A stretch of 64,000 nucleotides of DNA, taken from the NCBI RefSeq assembly GCF_029983095.1, contig NZ_CP120467.1, positions 862,501 to 926,500 of the forward strand. Direction: 5' to 3'. Both the position numbers and the translations under genes were made by a program. Origin of the DNA: Enterococcus montenegrensis (GTDB lineage Bacteria > Bacillota > Bacilli > Lactobacillales > Enterococcaceae). Positions 1 through 8,303 of this stretch are shown here, one piece after another. Under the pieces are notes generated by a model. It saw only the letters and a program-made list of their open reading frames with translations. It was not told the origin of the DNA and ran no database searches. Position 1 is the first letter of the stretch. Each line of letters opens with the position of its first letter.

Positions 1-1
1 T

Positions 2-679
2 TTTCCATTTGAATATGAAAGAGAAAAAAGCTACCAACGTAGATTTGATAATGTGAATAGTGACTTGCGTTTCTTAGAAACGTTGCACTATCATACGATT
101 AATGAAAAAGGTTATTTAGCTAATCTTGAAAAATCAATGAATGCTGTTAATTTGATTAGTTCTAGTGATGAAACTATTCGTTATCTCTCTACAAAATTAA
201 AAAATTCATTCAAAAATTCCCCAGTCTATAAACAAGGAAAACTATTTATAAACGAAAGTAGAGTTACTACTTCTGCAGATTTCAACTCCTTAAAAAAATT
301 TGCTATACCTGATGTGTGGGAAATTGAGTATATCGGTTCAACGATTGAGACGGATTACCAAGGAAATATAAAACAAGTAGATACCTTGGAAAGAAATATT
401 GAATTTTTAACAGTAGACAAAAGATTCTTTAAAAAGGCATTGCAACGAAATCCGTTTTATAAATTCTCCAATTTAAAAAAATTTCTACCTATGCTTAAAT
501 CTAAAAGCGAGTTATTAACAAGTAATGATTATTTTAATGGAATGAAAATTAGAGTTTCTTTGCCTAATGGGCAGACTATTTCTAATTTATCTGCTTATGA
601 AAAAATTGATATTTTAGATAAGTTTTTAGGTTTTTGTGAAGATAAAATTCGTAAAAACTATAAAAAGAATTTGGGTTAA
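2..679 (+). pseudogene. Type III restriction endonuclease Res subunit, 3' part, upstream of frameshift
   Basis: This frame is open from base 2, so the gene begins left of the window. The GTG at 53 is only an internal codon. The encoded stretch resembles the region between the helicase and nuclease domains of type III Res proteins, the ATP-dependent cleavage subunit that works with a Mod methyltransferase. It ends at a TAA at 677-679. The +1-shifted frame, open from 664, continues the protein directly. Adding one A to the A5 run at 662-666 restores Tyr-Lys-Lys-Glu-Phe-Gly and joins both parts. I read it as one gene broken by a single-base deletion, or by a sequencing error. No mod gene is visible; it should lie to the left. 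Confidence 0.7.
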
Positions 680-1254
680 AAGTATTTAAACCAATACCTA
701 TCAATGAAACTTTATCGGATTATGAAGTAGTTGTTCCTAAATATGAAACTGGCTATATTTCCCAACATATTGATATTTATAATATGAAAGGGAAGGATAA
801 AAACTGGTATGTGTATAATGAGGCTATTATGAATCGTTTAGAGTATGACCTAGTAAAATTGATGGGGAGCTTTATTCAAGAGTTAGAAGCTAAATATCAA
901 CAAGTGTATCTAATCCGAAATGATGAAAAATCGACTCGATATAGATTAACTGAGTTTGATGGAACAAGAGGATTTATGCCTGATTTTATCCTCTATTTGG
1001 AGAACCAAGAGTTCGTTTATCAAGTATTTATCGAACCTAAAGGTGAGGATAGGGAAAAAGAAGATATTTGGAAACAAGAAATGCTTTATGAAATGAATAA
1101 GCAGATAGAAATTATTGGGGAAAATAAAGATGTTTGCTTATATGGCGTAAAATTTTATAATGCTAAGAATAAAGAAGAATTTATTCATGAATTGTCTGAA
1201 AAAGTAAATGATGGAAATTCTTTGGATGGTAAATTAGATTTGTTTATGGAATAG
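664..1254 (+). pseudogene. Type III restriction endonuclease Res subunit, C-terminal nuclease part (frameshifted)
   Basis: This is the continuation of the broken Res gene in the next frame. The open frame starts at 664 without its own start or ribosome site; an internal ATG lies at 784. It carries the PD-(D/E)xK nuclease signature expected at the C-terminus of type III Res proteins: Gly-Phe-Met-Pro-Asp-Phe, then Val-Phe-Ile-Glu-Pro-Lys-Gly about 20 residues later. It stops at 1252-1254. The nuclease residues look intact, so restoring the frame would probably restore a complete Res C-terminus. If the shift is real, the restriction activity is lost, or is switchable by slippage in the A-run. 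Confidence 0.7.
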
Positions 1255-1300
1255 GTATGAATAATCTATAACTGGGAATAATGCGAAATAATTTTTAAGA

Positions 1301-1350
1301 TAGACTCTTTAATTCGTTAAAATATAACTTTTATTAAATTAAGGAGTCTA
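1301..1350. repeat. Inverted repeat covering a ribosome binding site
   Basis: TAGACTC at 1301-1307 pairs with GAGTCTA at 1344-1350. Flanking AT-rich bases (TTTAATT against AATTAAG) extend the stem to about 12-14 pairs. The right arm contains the AAGGAG at 1341-1346, the better of two ribosome sites ahead of the small gene that starts near 1375. There is no T-run, so it is not an ordinary terminator. It could sequester the ribosome site or bind a regulator. Confidence 0.45.
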
Positions 1351-1374
1351 TATTATTGATTGGAGTAGATAAGT

Positions 1375-1659
1375 TTGAATATCCAAAAAGCATTAATCGA
1401 GCTAACGATAAATGGAGTAGTTACTTGTAAACAGCTTGCCGATTTTTACGATACTTACCACAAAAATAAAGAATTTATGGATGCAGTTGATTTTCTAAGT
1501 GGAAGTATTCAAATAGATATGGGGCAATTAAAGGACGAATTGTATGCTTCTGAAGATTCACATGTATTAGGGGCTGTGGAATATATGCAAAAACATTATC
1601 CTTCAGCAATCTTATTGATAGATTTAATTCCTAAAAATAAGAGAAAATTTATTCACTAG
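1375..1659 (+). CDS. Hypothetical protein, 94 aa
   Basis: I do not recognise this small protein. It has no signal peptide or obvious membrane segment. It has mixed charge, and the middle and C-terminal half look helical. The proposed start is a TTG at 1375 with GGAG at 1362-1365 nine bases before it. A competing TTG at 1356 in another frame has a better AAGGAG site but opens only a 24-codon frame. The gene lies directly downstream of the type III Res gene and before the eno-derived repeat, so it probably belongs to the same island. An accessory or defence-linked role is possible only from position. Confidence 0.5.
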   Translation: MNIQKALIELTINGVVTCKQLADFYDTYHKNKEFMDAVDFLSGSIQIDMGQLKDELYASEDSHVLGAVEYMQKHYPSAILLIDLIPKNKRKFIH

Positions 1660-1714
1660 TTACTTGGAATGTTCAAATCTCTAATATAAAAAATATTAAT
1701 TAGTTATGCACAAG

Positions 1715-1774
1715 TTTCCAGTATTGCAAAGTAGAAACAGTAATTTTTATGTTTCTACTATTATATACTGGAAA
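1715..1774. repeat. 60-base imperfect palindrome
   Basis: TTTCCAGTAT at 1715-1724 is the exact complement of ATACTGGAAA at 1765-1774. Inside it, AGTAGAAAC at 1730-1738 is the exact complement of GTTTCTACT at 1751-1759. The two stems are separated by short unpaired bulges and a 12-base AT loop. No poly-T follows, so it is not a typical intrinsic terminator. It may be a protein-binding or cruciform-forming site of the mobile region. Confidence 0.6.
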
Positions 1775-1841
1775 ATCTAGACATCGTTTGATAAGATGCT
1801 AGAGACATAAGAAATGCAACCTAAAGATTGTAGATAGCTGA

Positions 1842-2105
<264 letters not shown>

Positions 2106-2446
2106 TCATTGCTAATTAATTAGTGAATTGAAGCAATTTAAAGCCTGTGAGAATTTTCTCATAGGCTTTTTTGCTATTTTAGGCTATTAAGGATACCAAT
2201 TTTTGCGTACTGCCAGTTTTCACGTATTGCTAAGTACAAAAGGTGCCAAGTTAGTCATACCTGCGTATTAACTAGATGAGTTAAAAAATATAAAAAAGGC
2301 TATTAAGCAAGCACGATTAATCTCAACATTAGTTGACTGGAAAAGCTATTTGCCATTTCGTTGAAGAAAATTTGCGCAAGTAAAACCCTATGCGTGTTAG
2401 GCTGTAGTTGAATAAAAGAAAATCGTTAGTGTTATGACAAATCCCA
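2106..2446. other. Gene-free stretch between terminator and TetR gene
   Basis: Apart from the terminator at 2140-2172 I see nothing firm here. The region is AT-rich, stops occur in all frames, and no start with a ribosome site is present. It lies between the two enolase fragments and may be decayed island sequence. Confidence 0.4.
2140..2172 (+). terminator. Intrinsic terminator after enolase copy 1
   Basis: AAAGCCT and TGAGA pair with TCTCA and AGGCTTT around a short loop, followed by a T-run. It differs in sequence from the terminator after enolase copy 2. The repeat therefore ends about ten bases past the stop codon and does not include a terminator. Confidence 0.8.
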
Positions 2447-3004
2447 TCAACTACTAACACCGACAATATGACTTGAAATACGGTCACAAATCAGCAAAGC
2501 CATTTCGTCAGCACTCTCAATCATACCGCCATTACACCAACTTCTGATAACATTAAATAAGCCGCCAGCAAGGAACTTGATATTATACGATCGATATTTT
2601 GGTGAACATTCTATATTGCATACCAATTTTTCAGAGAATGATTCTAGAAATTCAACTAATTCAGATAGAATGAGTATTGCCGAAGTTGATTTAAATATTG
2701 TGATAAAGAAATCCTGTTCTTGCCGCAAAGTTTCAAAATATATCCGTGTCAAATTAAAATTATCAACGTCCTCTTCAGTAAGACTATTTCTATACTTGTT
2801 ATTGATTTCCCTAATCTGACATTTTACTACATCTTCTAAGCTATCGTAATTTCTGTAAAAGGCCATTCTAGAAACACCAGCTTTATTAGCTACCTCGCTA
2901 ACTGATATCTTGTTGTAATCTTTATTTTTGGCGAGCAATATGAGAGCCTGAGAAATAGAATTTCTTGTAAGTTCCTTTTGCTCTTCATTATATGAATTGG
3001 ACAT
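2447..3004 (-). CDS. TetR/AcrR family transcriptional regulator
   Basis: A 185-residue one-component repressor. The N-terminal helix-turn-helix spans roughly residues 15-60 and includes ISVSEVANKAGVSRMAFYRN, the typical TetR recognition helix with the FYR(N/H)Y ending. The rest is the variable helical ligand and dimer domain. The ATG at 3004 is chosen over the longer frame because GGGAGG lies seven bases before it and the TetR fold begins just after. It is divergent from the dehydrogenase gene at 3130, and their promoters overlap around a palindrome at 3045-3063, so it probably controls itself and that gene. The ligand is unknown. It lies between the two enolase fragments and so is probably island cargo. 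Confidence 0.85.
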   Translation of the reverse strand: MSNSYNEEQKELTRNSISQALILLAKNKDYNKISVSEVANKAGVSRMAFYRNYDSLEDVVKCQIREINNKYRNSLTEEDVDNFNLTRIYFETLRQEQDFFITIFKSTSAILILSELVEFLESFSEKLVCNIECSPKYRSYNIKFLAGGLFNVIRSWCNGGMIESADEMALLICDRISSHIVGVSS

Positions 3005-3033
3005 AACAAAGCCTCCCGTTCTGTAACATCGCT

Positions 3034-3073
3034 GTGTATAAGAATTGCTTATTTCAATAGCAAAAACTATACT
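3034..3073. promoter_or_regulatory. Overlapping divergent promoters with palindromic operator
   Basis: On the plus strand, TTGCTT (3045-3050) and TATACT (3068-3073) are 17 bases apart and serve the dehydrogenase. On the minus strand, TTGCTA (complement of 3058-3063) and TATACA (complement of 3034-3039) are 18 bases apart and serve the TetR gene. The two -35 boxes are the arms of one palindrome, TTGCT-N9-AGCAA, at 3045-3063. A dimer bound there would block both promoters. The boxes are directly visible; TetR binding is inferred. Confidence 0.6.
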
Positions 3074-3129
3074 ACAAATCACAAGGCGTTACAACTGAAA
3101 CGTCAATTCGATATTGGAGTGATTTTATT

Positions 3130-4005
3130 GTGAAAACTTGGTTTATAACTGGTGCTACAGGTGGGCTTGCAACAGCTGTAATTAAACAATTACTTGAAAA
3201 TGGTGACAGGATTGCGGTTACTTCCAGAAAAGAGGGTGCTTTTGACGACTTGAAAAAACAATATGGTGATCAGCTTTGGCAAAGTTCATTAGACTTATCC
3301 GATGAAGATGATGTAAAGCGTACTGTAAACGCGGCATTTAATGATCTTGGAAAGATCGATGTTTTACTAAACAATGCTGCATATGGTTTGTATGGTGCTA
3401 TCGAAGAAATTTCTGAGCGGCAAATGAAAGACGTTTTTGAAATCAATCTTTTTGGCTCTTTGAGAACCGCAAAAGCTTTTCTTCCTCATTTTAGAAAACA
3501 GGGTGGTGGACAAATCATACAAATATCAAGTATGGCTGGCCATTATTCTACACCTGCAATGGGAATGTATAGTGCCTCAAAATGGGCTGTTGAAGCTGCT
3601 TTTGAGGCTTTGTCACAAGAAGTTGCTCCCTTCAATATTCGTGTAACAATTGTGGATCCTGGCGGTATAAGAACTAACTTTGTTGGTAGAAATGGTGCTT
3701 TTGGCGATCGTTTATCTGCCTACGATAATACGCCGACAGGAAAAATTACGGATATCATGCAAAATGGCTTAACTGGAGCAAGTCAAGCAGAAATTGATTC
3801 TTATCTTAAAACAATTGCAGGGGATCCCCAAAAAATGGCGACAAAGATTGTATCGCTTACACAAACCGATACTCCTCCGTTAAGAATAGTCTTAGGTAGT
3901 GACGCATTTCAAAAAATTCATTCTAGCTTAATCTCGCGAATTCATGCTCTAGAAGAAAATAAAACATTATCATGGTCTACTGACGCAGACGATTACACTA
4001 AATAG
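3130..4005 (+). CDS. Short-chain dehydrogenase/reductase (SDR) family oxidoreductase
   Basis: A 291-residue classical SDR. The dinucleotide-binding TGATGGLA motif is near residues 7-14, NNAAYG near 85-90, a catalytic Ser near 138 (ISSMAG), the YSASK active site near 151-155, and PGG after the sixth strand. Such enzymes use NAD(P)H to reduce or oxidise carbonyl and alcohol groups in the cytoplasm; the substrate cannot be told from sequence. The start is a GTG with GGAG about ten bases upstream. It is divergently paired with a TetR regulator, a common arrangement for inducible detoxifying reductases. Confidence 0.85.
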   Translation: MKTWFITGATGGLATAVIKQLLENGDRIAVTSRKEGAFDDLKKQYGDQLWQSSLDLSDEDDVKRTVNAAFNDLGKIDVLLNNAAYGLYGAIEEISERQMKDVFEINLFGSLRTAKAFLPHFRKQGGGQIIQISSMAGHYSTPAMGMYSASKWAVEAAFEALSQEVAPFNIRVTIVDPGGIRTNFVGRNGAFGDRLSAYDNTPTGKITDIMQNGLTGASQAEIDSYLKTIAGDPQKMATKIVSLTQTDTPPLRIVLGSDAFQKIHSSLISRIHALEENKTLSWSTDADDYTK

Positions 4006-4139
4006 TGGTGTTAGGATGATTTAGTGGACACAGATCTTTTAGGTTAGTTTTCTGTTCAATTCTAACATAAAAGTTTTCTGTGTTTTTGAGAACGTTAACC
4101 TTTTTAAACTTATGGTGGAAAAAATTATCAGGTATAGCC
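4006..4139. other. Junction sequence, possible insertion-sequence remnant
   Basis: This short AT-rich stretch separates the SDR stop from enolase copy 2. On the minus strand a reading ending Arg-Ile-Glu-Gln-Lys-Thr-Asn-Leu-Lys-Asp-Leu-Cys-Pro-Leu-Asn faintly recalls the C-terminal tail of IS3-family transposases. It runs on into the antisense of the enolase repeat and has no domain. I only flag it as a possible decayed remnant. Confidence 0.2.
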
Positions 4140-4244
4140 GACCGGATTGCTAAATACAACCAATTATTACGTATCGAAGACCAATTAGGCGAAGTTGCTG
4201 AGTACAAAGGCGTTAACGCATTCTACAACTTGAAAAACAAATAA
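4140..4244 (+). pseudogene. eno: Enolase 3' end, displaced copy 2
   Basis: The last 34 codons of enolase, from Asp-Arg-Ile-Ala-Lys-Tyr to the TAA at 4242-4244, without start or ribosome site. It is almost identical to copy 1 (2139 bases away), and identity continues about eight bases past the stop. Enolase similarity begins abruptly at 4140, seven codons further into the gene than in copy 1. It is followed by a strong terminator and ordinary chromosomal genes. It may therefore be the original chromosomal end of eno, with 2114-4139 as an inserted segment. Confidence 0.8.
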
Positions 4245-4257
4245 TTATTGCTTAGTT

Positions 4258-4294
4258 TAAGACCACAGACAGTTTTGTCTGTGGTCTTTTTTTG
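4258..4294 (+). terminator. Intrinsic terminator after enolase copy 2
   Basis: AAGACCACAGACA pairs with TGTCTGTGGTCTT around a short loop and is followed by a T-run. This is probably the native eno terminator. It separates the island from the convergent efflux gene. Confidence 0.9.
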
Positions 4295-4394
4295 TCTCTA
4301 TGCAAAAATATAAAATTCTACACGAATAGTCATTTTAAAGAAGTTGATTTCTGTCTGCTTCATACTCAGATTTTCTTATAGGTGTTTCTAATTC

Positions 4395-5600
4395 TTATTT
4401 AACAGGAAGCGGTATTTTTATTTGTCGTAGAAAGATTAGCGCACAAGCGATAAAGACAACGCCTAAAACAGCAGGGGTTACGTGGCTAAAGCGATAAAGT
4501 TGCCCAACAACAATAGGACCGATAATCCGTGCCAAAGCTTGGATGCTTTGGGCACCACCTTGTACTTGTCCTTGGGTATTTTCATCAGCAGATTTTGACA
4601 GCAGGCCGTTAAATGCAGGGCCAAAGATAGCATCGCCTAAACTAAAAATTATCATGCCTAAAACAAAAATGATTGCCTGATGGGTAAGATAGGCGCTACC
4701 AATAAAGAGATAGCCGAAAATTTCTGCTATCATACCCAAGGAGATAATTTTTTGATCGGAAAAATGTTTCAAAAGTAAAGGCATAATAAAGGTTTGAGAT
4801 AGAATATCTAAAATACCGATCAGCGAGAATATCAGACCGATAATTGTCGGCTTCCAAGCAAAAGTATCGATTGAAAATTGTGAAAAAATTGCCTGCAAGC
4901 CGCCATTAGGTAACCAAAGTAAAAAGGCGGTAAATAAAAGGCGATTAATGATGGGTAACTTTAAAATTGTAAGCAATTGCTTTAACGGATTCAATTTTTG
5001 AAAAGAAATGTTTTGACTTCTTCTTTCTTGTGACAAGCTTTCAGGCATAAAAAAGAAACCATAAGCTGCATTCAATAAGCTAATTGCGGCCCCAACAAAA
5101 AATGGGGTGCTGTTACCAAAATTAGCTAACAAGCCGCCGATAACTGGTCCTAGTGCGGTACCAATACCTACAATGGCGCTAATCCAGCCAAAATATTGTG
5201 TTCGTTTTTCAAAGGGCGTAATATCGGCAAAGTAAGCGAAAATCGCTGCAATTTCACCGCCGGTAATGCCGTCAATGATGCGTCCTAAGAACAATAGCCA
5301 TAACGAGCCACCGACACCAAAAATACTATAACCAATGGCAGCCCCAATTAAACTGATAATCAAAATCGGGCGTCTACCAAAGTGATCACTTAATGCACCT
5401 AAAATCGGCGCTGCTAAAAACAGCGCGGTTGCATAAGCTGCGGCTAAACATGTTACAACGCTTGCTTGTTGACTAACCTTAACATAAGGTGCGACTAAAA
5501 ATGGTAAGACTGGATTTACAATCGTTAGGCCTAGTCCGGTTAAAAAGACTGAAATAAAACCAAAAATTAATGCATGTTTATTTGAATAAGAGTGGTTCAT
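4395..5600 (-). CDS. MFS efflux transporter, TetA (TCR/Tet) type
   Basis: A 401-residue 12-helix major facilitator. Motif A is clear between helices 2 and 3 (GALSDHFGRRP, about residues 69-79). An antiporter motif C (GPVIGG) lies in helix 5 near residue 155. These fit drug:H+ antiporters of the TCR/Tet group. ATG is preceded by TTGGAGGA. It lies downstream of the marR gene on the same strand, but has its own promoter flanked by two copies of a MarR-like operator. It is therefore probably a repressed multidrug or tetracycline-like efflux pump. The substrate is unknown; tetracycline resistance should not be assumed. Confidence 0.85.
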   Translation of the reverse strand: MNHSYSNKHALIFGFISVFLTGLGLTIVNPVLPFLVAPYVKVSQQASVVTCLAAAYATALFLAAPILGALSDHFGRRPILIISLIGAAIGYSIFGVGGSLWLLFLGRIIDGITGGEIAAIFAYFADITPFEKRTQYFGWISAIVGIGTALGPVIGGLLANFGNSTPFFVGAAISLLNAAYGFFFMPESLSQERRSQNISFQKLNPLKQLLTILKLPIINRLLFTAFLLWLPNGGLQAIFSQFSIDTFAWKPTIIGLIFSLIGILDILSQTFIMPLLLKHFSDQKIISLGMIAEIFGYLFIGSAYLTHQAIIFVLGMIIFSLGDAIFGPAFNGLLSKSADENTQGQVQGGAQSIQALARIIGPIVVGQLYRFSHVTPAVLGVVFIACALIFLRQIKIPLPVK

Positions 5601-5623
5601 CTAAATTTCCTCCAATGTAATTT

Positions 5624-5681
5624 TGTTTCTTTGTTAACAAAAACGAGTGTAAAACTTTTATGTTTCTTTGTCAACAAAAAA
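5624..5681 (-). promoter_or_regulatory. Efflux pump promoter flanked by twin MarR-type operators
   Basis: Reading the minus strand, TTGACA (complement of 5669-5674) and TACACT are 17 bases apart. Two near-identical 21-base elements containing the palindromes TTTGTTAACAAA and TTTGTCAACAAA lie at 5624-5644 and 5661-5681. One covers the -35 box and the other lies just downstream of the -10. Their spacing of 37 bases, about 3.5 helical turns, suits two repressor dimers. The candidate repressor is the adjacent MarR protein. Confidence 0.7.
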
Positions 5682-5682
5682 A

Positions 5683-5713
5683 CCACACGCATGATTTACT
5701 TTCAAGTGTGTGG
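5683..5713 (-). terminator. Intrinsic terminator of the marR gene
   Basis: On the minus strand CCACAC pairs with GTGTGG across a 19-base loop and is followed by seven T. It ends immediately before the efflux promoter, so the two genes are separate units. Confidence 0.6.
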
Positions 5714-5748
5714 CTTTTACAAATTATTGATTAGAGTAAGCTAGGGAA

Positions 5749-6201
5749 TTAGCGGGATTTTGGCAATTTTTTCAAGTGTTCACGGTAGCGGCCGATAAAA
5801 CGAAAAACAGTGTCAAATTCTTCATCGGTCATATTCGTAAAAACTTCTTTATCACGATTGGCAAAGCGCTGATGTAGCATTTGGTGGGTTTGGTTAATGT
5901 GTTCTCCTTGAGTTGTTAAACGAAAATAGATTTCTTTTTTATTTTCAGGTAATTGATAACTGGTGATTAACTCTTTTTCCATTAGTTTTTTAGTTAGTTT
6001 ACTAATGGCACCGCGGGTCATATAAGTAGCATTGGCTAACTTGGTCACGTTGGGATGAGTGAGTAATCCGATTTTTTCAAGCAACTCAATTTCGTTTAGT
6101 TTATACCCTTTTAAGGCACTTTGCATTTCTGGTCGATTGAGCCAAACTAATTCATTCGTTAAATCCATCAGTTGACCCATCAGTACTTGTTGACGCTGCA
6201 T
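5749..6201 (-). CDS. MarR family transcriptional regulator
   Basis: A 150-residue winged-helix regulator. The helix-turn-helix is near residues 55-85 (PNVTKLANATYMTRGAISKL), followed by the wing containing YQLPENKKEIYFRLT. It is flanked by helices of the dimer interface. The ATG at 6201 is preferred to the TTG at 6216 because GAAGGTG lies about seven bases before it. Its own promoter is visible: TTGGTA and TATACT, 16 apart, on the complement of 6236-6263. It is the likely repressor of the efflux gene downstream. A phenolic or lipophilic ligand is typical of the family but unproven here. Confidence 0.85.
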   Translation of the reverse strand: MQRQQVLMGQLMDLTNELVWLNRPEMQSALKGYKLNEIELLEKIGLLTHPNVTKLANATYMTRGAISKLTKKLMEKELITSYQLPENKKEIYFRLTTQGEHINQTHQMLHQRFANRDKEVFTNMTDEEFDTVFRFIGRYREHLKKLPKSR

Positions 6202-6328
6202 AATTTTCACCTTCAATAAAATATGTTCTGGCGTAAGTATAGCATGTTTTTTATCGGTACCAACGTAAAAGATTTAAAAGAGAAAAATAAAAGGTTGAAA
6301 AAAACGATAAAAAAACATCAATTTTCTA

Positions 6329-6382
6329 TTGTCATTTTGAAGATAATTGCGTATAGTTAATTGCGAGTGAGAATCATTATCA
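6329..6382 (+). promoter_or_regulatory. Promoter with Fur box for the siderophore importer
   Basis: TTGTCA (6329-6334) and TATAGT (6352-6357) are 17 bases apart. Just downstream, TGAGAATCATTATCA at 6368-6382 matches the Fur consensus TGATAATNATTATCA with one mismatch. A repressor there would cover the transcription start. This indicates iron-dependent control of the four ABC genes that follow. Confidence 0.8.
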
Positions 6383-6405
6383 ATTAGATAGTTAGGATTG
6401 TGCAT

Positions 6406-7353
6406 GTGAAAAAAATAGGAATCTTTTTACTTGTCATTTTATGTCTGTTTTCAATTTTTATTGGTGTGGGAGAAATGCACCTTACTGGTTTGATAGCTGG
6501 AACCAAGAGCCAATGGCTTCTTTTAGAAGAAACGCGTTTACCTCGGACTGTCAGTATTGTTTTAGCGGGAAGTATGCTAAGTGTTTGTGGTCTTGTGATG
6601 CAAAAGGTATTACAAAATCGTTTTGTTTCTACGAGTTCGATTGGCATGATGGACTCAGCTCGTTTTGGAATCTTACTAGTCATGTTATTTATGCCCAACA
6701 GTAGTATCTTGCAACGTTCCTTTGTTGCTTTTATTTTTAGCTACATTGGTGTTTTAGCTTTCCTATTTTTGACCCGGCTATTGCCAAAAAATAACCCATT
6801 AATCGTTCCATTAACAGGCATGATGTTTGGTAATGTGCTTGGTGCACTTGCCAATTTTTTTGGCTATCAATTTCAGTTGGTGCAAAATATGTCTTCTTGG
6901 TTACAAGGAAATTTTGCGACAATTATGAAAGAAGATTATCGTTTGATTTATTTAACGATCCCGGTGTTTATCATTATTTTTTTGTTGTTACAACAAATTA
7001 TGGTGTTAAGTTTAGGTGATGATTTGGCACAAAATTTAGGAGTGAATGTTAAATTAATGCAGTTTTGCGTCTTGGGCTTAGTCGCATTAGGCTCGAGTGT
7101 TGTTTTAATCATGGTCGGCAGTATCCCTTTTTTAGGGATAGTCGTGCCAAATCTTGTGACGTGGTATTTCGGAGATCATTTGAATCACTCTTTGGGTTTT
7201 ACTGCCATTTTCGGTGCAAACTTCTTATTAATTTGCGATTTATTGGCCCGCGTGTTAATTGCCCTCTACGAGTTGCCGGTTAGTGTTGTCGTCGGGGTGA
7301 TTGGTGGCATTATTTTTCTAACGTTAATTATAAGGAGGCGCAAATTTGCATGA
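6406..7353 (+). CDS. Iron-siderophore ABC transporter permease (FecCD family), first subunit
   Basis: A membrane permease of about 315 residues with 8-10 hydrophobic segments and FecCD features. These include LPRTVSIVLAGSMLSVCG near residues 47-65 and the coupling region with GSIPFLGIVVPN near 240-250. It forms one half of the channel of a type II ABC importer for ferric siderophores. The start is probably the GTG at 6406, with AGGA eight bases upstream; the GTG at 6400 is too close. It is the first gene of a Fur-boxed operon and overlaps the next permease by four bases. The order permease-permease-ATPase-binding protein matches Bacillus yclNOPQ (petrobactin uptake). Confidence 0.85.
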   Translation: MKKIGIFLLVILCLFSIFIGVGEMHLTGLIAGTKSQWLLLEETRLPRTVSIVLAGSMLSVCGLVMQKVLQNRFVSTSSIGMMDSARFGILLVMLFMPNSSILQRSFVAFIFSYIGVLAFLFLTRLLPKNNPLIVPLTGMMFGNVLGALANFFGYQFQLVQNMSSWLQGNFATIMKEDYRLIYLTIPVFIIIFLLLQQIMVLSLGDDLAQNLGVNVKLMQFCVLGLVALGSSVVLIMVGSIPFLGIVVPNLVTWYFGDHLNHSLGFTAIFGANFLLICDLLARVLIALYELPVSVVVGVIGGIIFLTLIIRRRKFA

Positions 7354-8303
7354 AAATTTATGGGATAAAAGTTCTATTGCTAACGCTTTTAGCCTGCCTT
7401 TTAGTAGGACTATATCTAAGTTATGGGACATATGGAAATTGGTCTTTTGCCTTGGAATTGCGAGGAAAGAAGCTTTTAGCCTTCATCTTAGTTGCGATTT
7501 TAACCACAGTTAGCACGATTACTTTTCAAACATTGACGCAAAATAAGTTTTTAACCCCTGGTATCTTGGGAATTGATCAGTTATATGTACTGGTGCAAAC
7601 AGGCTTGTTTTTTCTACTAGGTGGTGTGAATCTCTTGGCAGAAAAGTCAACGGGATTGTTTTTATTGAACATTATCTTAATGGCAGGACTCAGTGTTGTT
7701 TTTATTGTTTTTTTTCTAGGAAAATCAGGAAAAGACTTATTTACTCTCTTACTAGTGGGGATGGTTGCCTCAAGCTTATTTTCAAGTATTAGTACTTTTT
7801 TGCAGGTTTTAATGGATCCAAATGAATATGATTTATTGCAAGGACGGCTTTTTGCTAGTTTTAGTAATGTTTCAAGCCATCATTTAGTTATCAGCGCAGG
7901 ATTATTGCTGATCATTGTCGGGTTTTTCTGGTATTTTACCCCTGAGTTAGATGCCTTGCACTTAGGAGTCGATCTAGCTGTCAATTTAGGGATTTCGGTT
8001 GCTTTTTTACAAAAGGTATTGCTATTTTTGATTGCTGCCGCTACTGGAATTGCTACGGCTTTAGTAGGCCCCACAATCTTTTTAGGTTTTGTGATTGCAA
8101 CCATTAGCTATGAAGTCTTCCCTAAGGAAAACCATCGCCAGCTTTTTGTAGGAGCCAGTTTAATTGCGGTAATCTTTTTAGTTGGCGGCCAATTTTTATT
8201 AGAACAAGTATTTGGCTTAAAAACGACAATCAGCATTTTAATCCAATTTATTGGGGGATTATTTTTTATCATTAAAATTATTTTGGAAAGGAAAAAGGCA
8301 TGA
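7350..8303 (+). CDS. Iron-siderophore ABC transporter permease (FecCD family), second subunit
   Basis: The 317-residue partner permease, YclO-like, with multiple hydrophobic helices. It carries the FecCD loop ending VGPTIFLGFVIATIS near residues 235-250, which contacts the ATPase. ATG overlaps the previous stop (ATGA) and is preceded by AAGGAGG, indicating translational coupling. The next gene again overlaps by four bases. Substrate specificity for a catecholate-type siderophore is inferred from gene order only. Confidence 0.85.
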   Translation: MKIYGIKVLLLTLLACLLVGLYLSYGTYGNWSFALELRGKKLLAFILVAILTTVSTITFQTLTQNKFLTPGILGIDQLYVLVQTGLFFLLGGVNLLAEKSTGLFLLNIILMAGLSVVFIVFFLGKSGKDLFTLLLVGMVASSLFSSISTFLQVLMDPNEYDLLQGRLFASFSNVSSHHLVISAGLLLIIVGFFWYFTPELDALHLGVDLAVNLGISVAFLQKVLLFLIAAATGIATALVGPTIFLGFVIATISYEVFPKENHRQLFVGASLIAVIFLVGGQFLLEQVFGLKTTISILIQFIGGLFFIIKIILERKKA

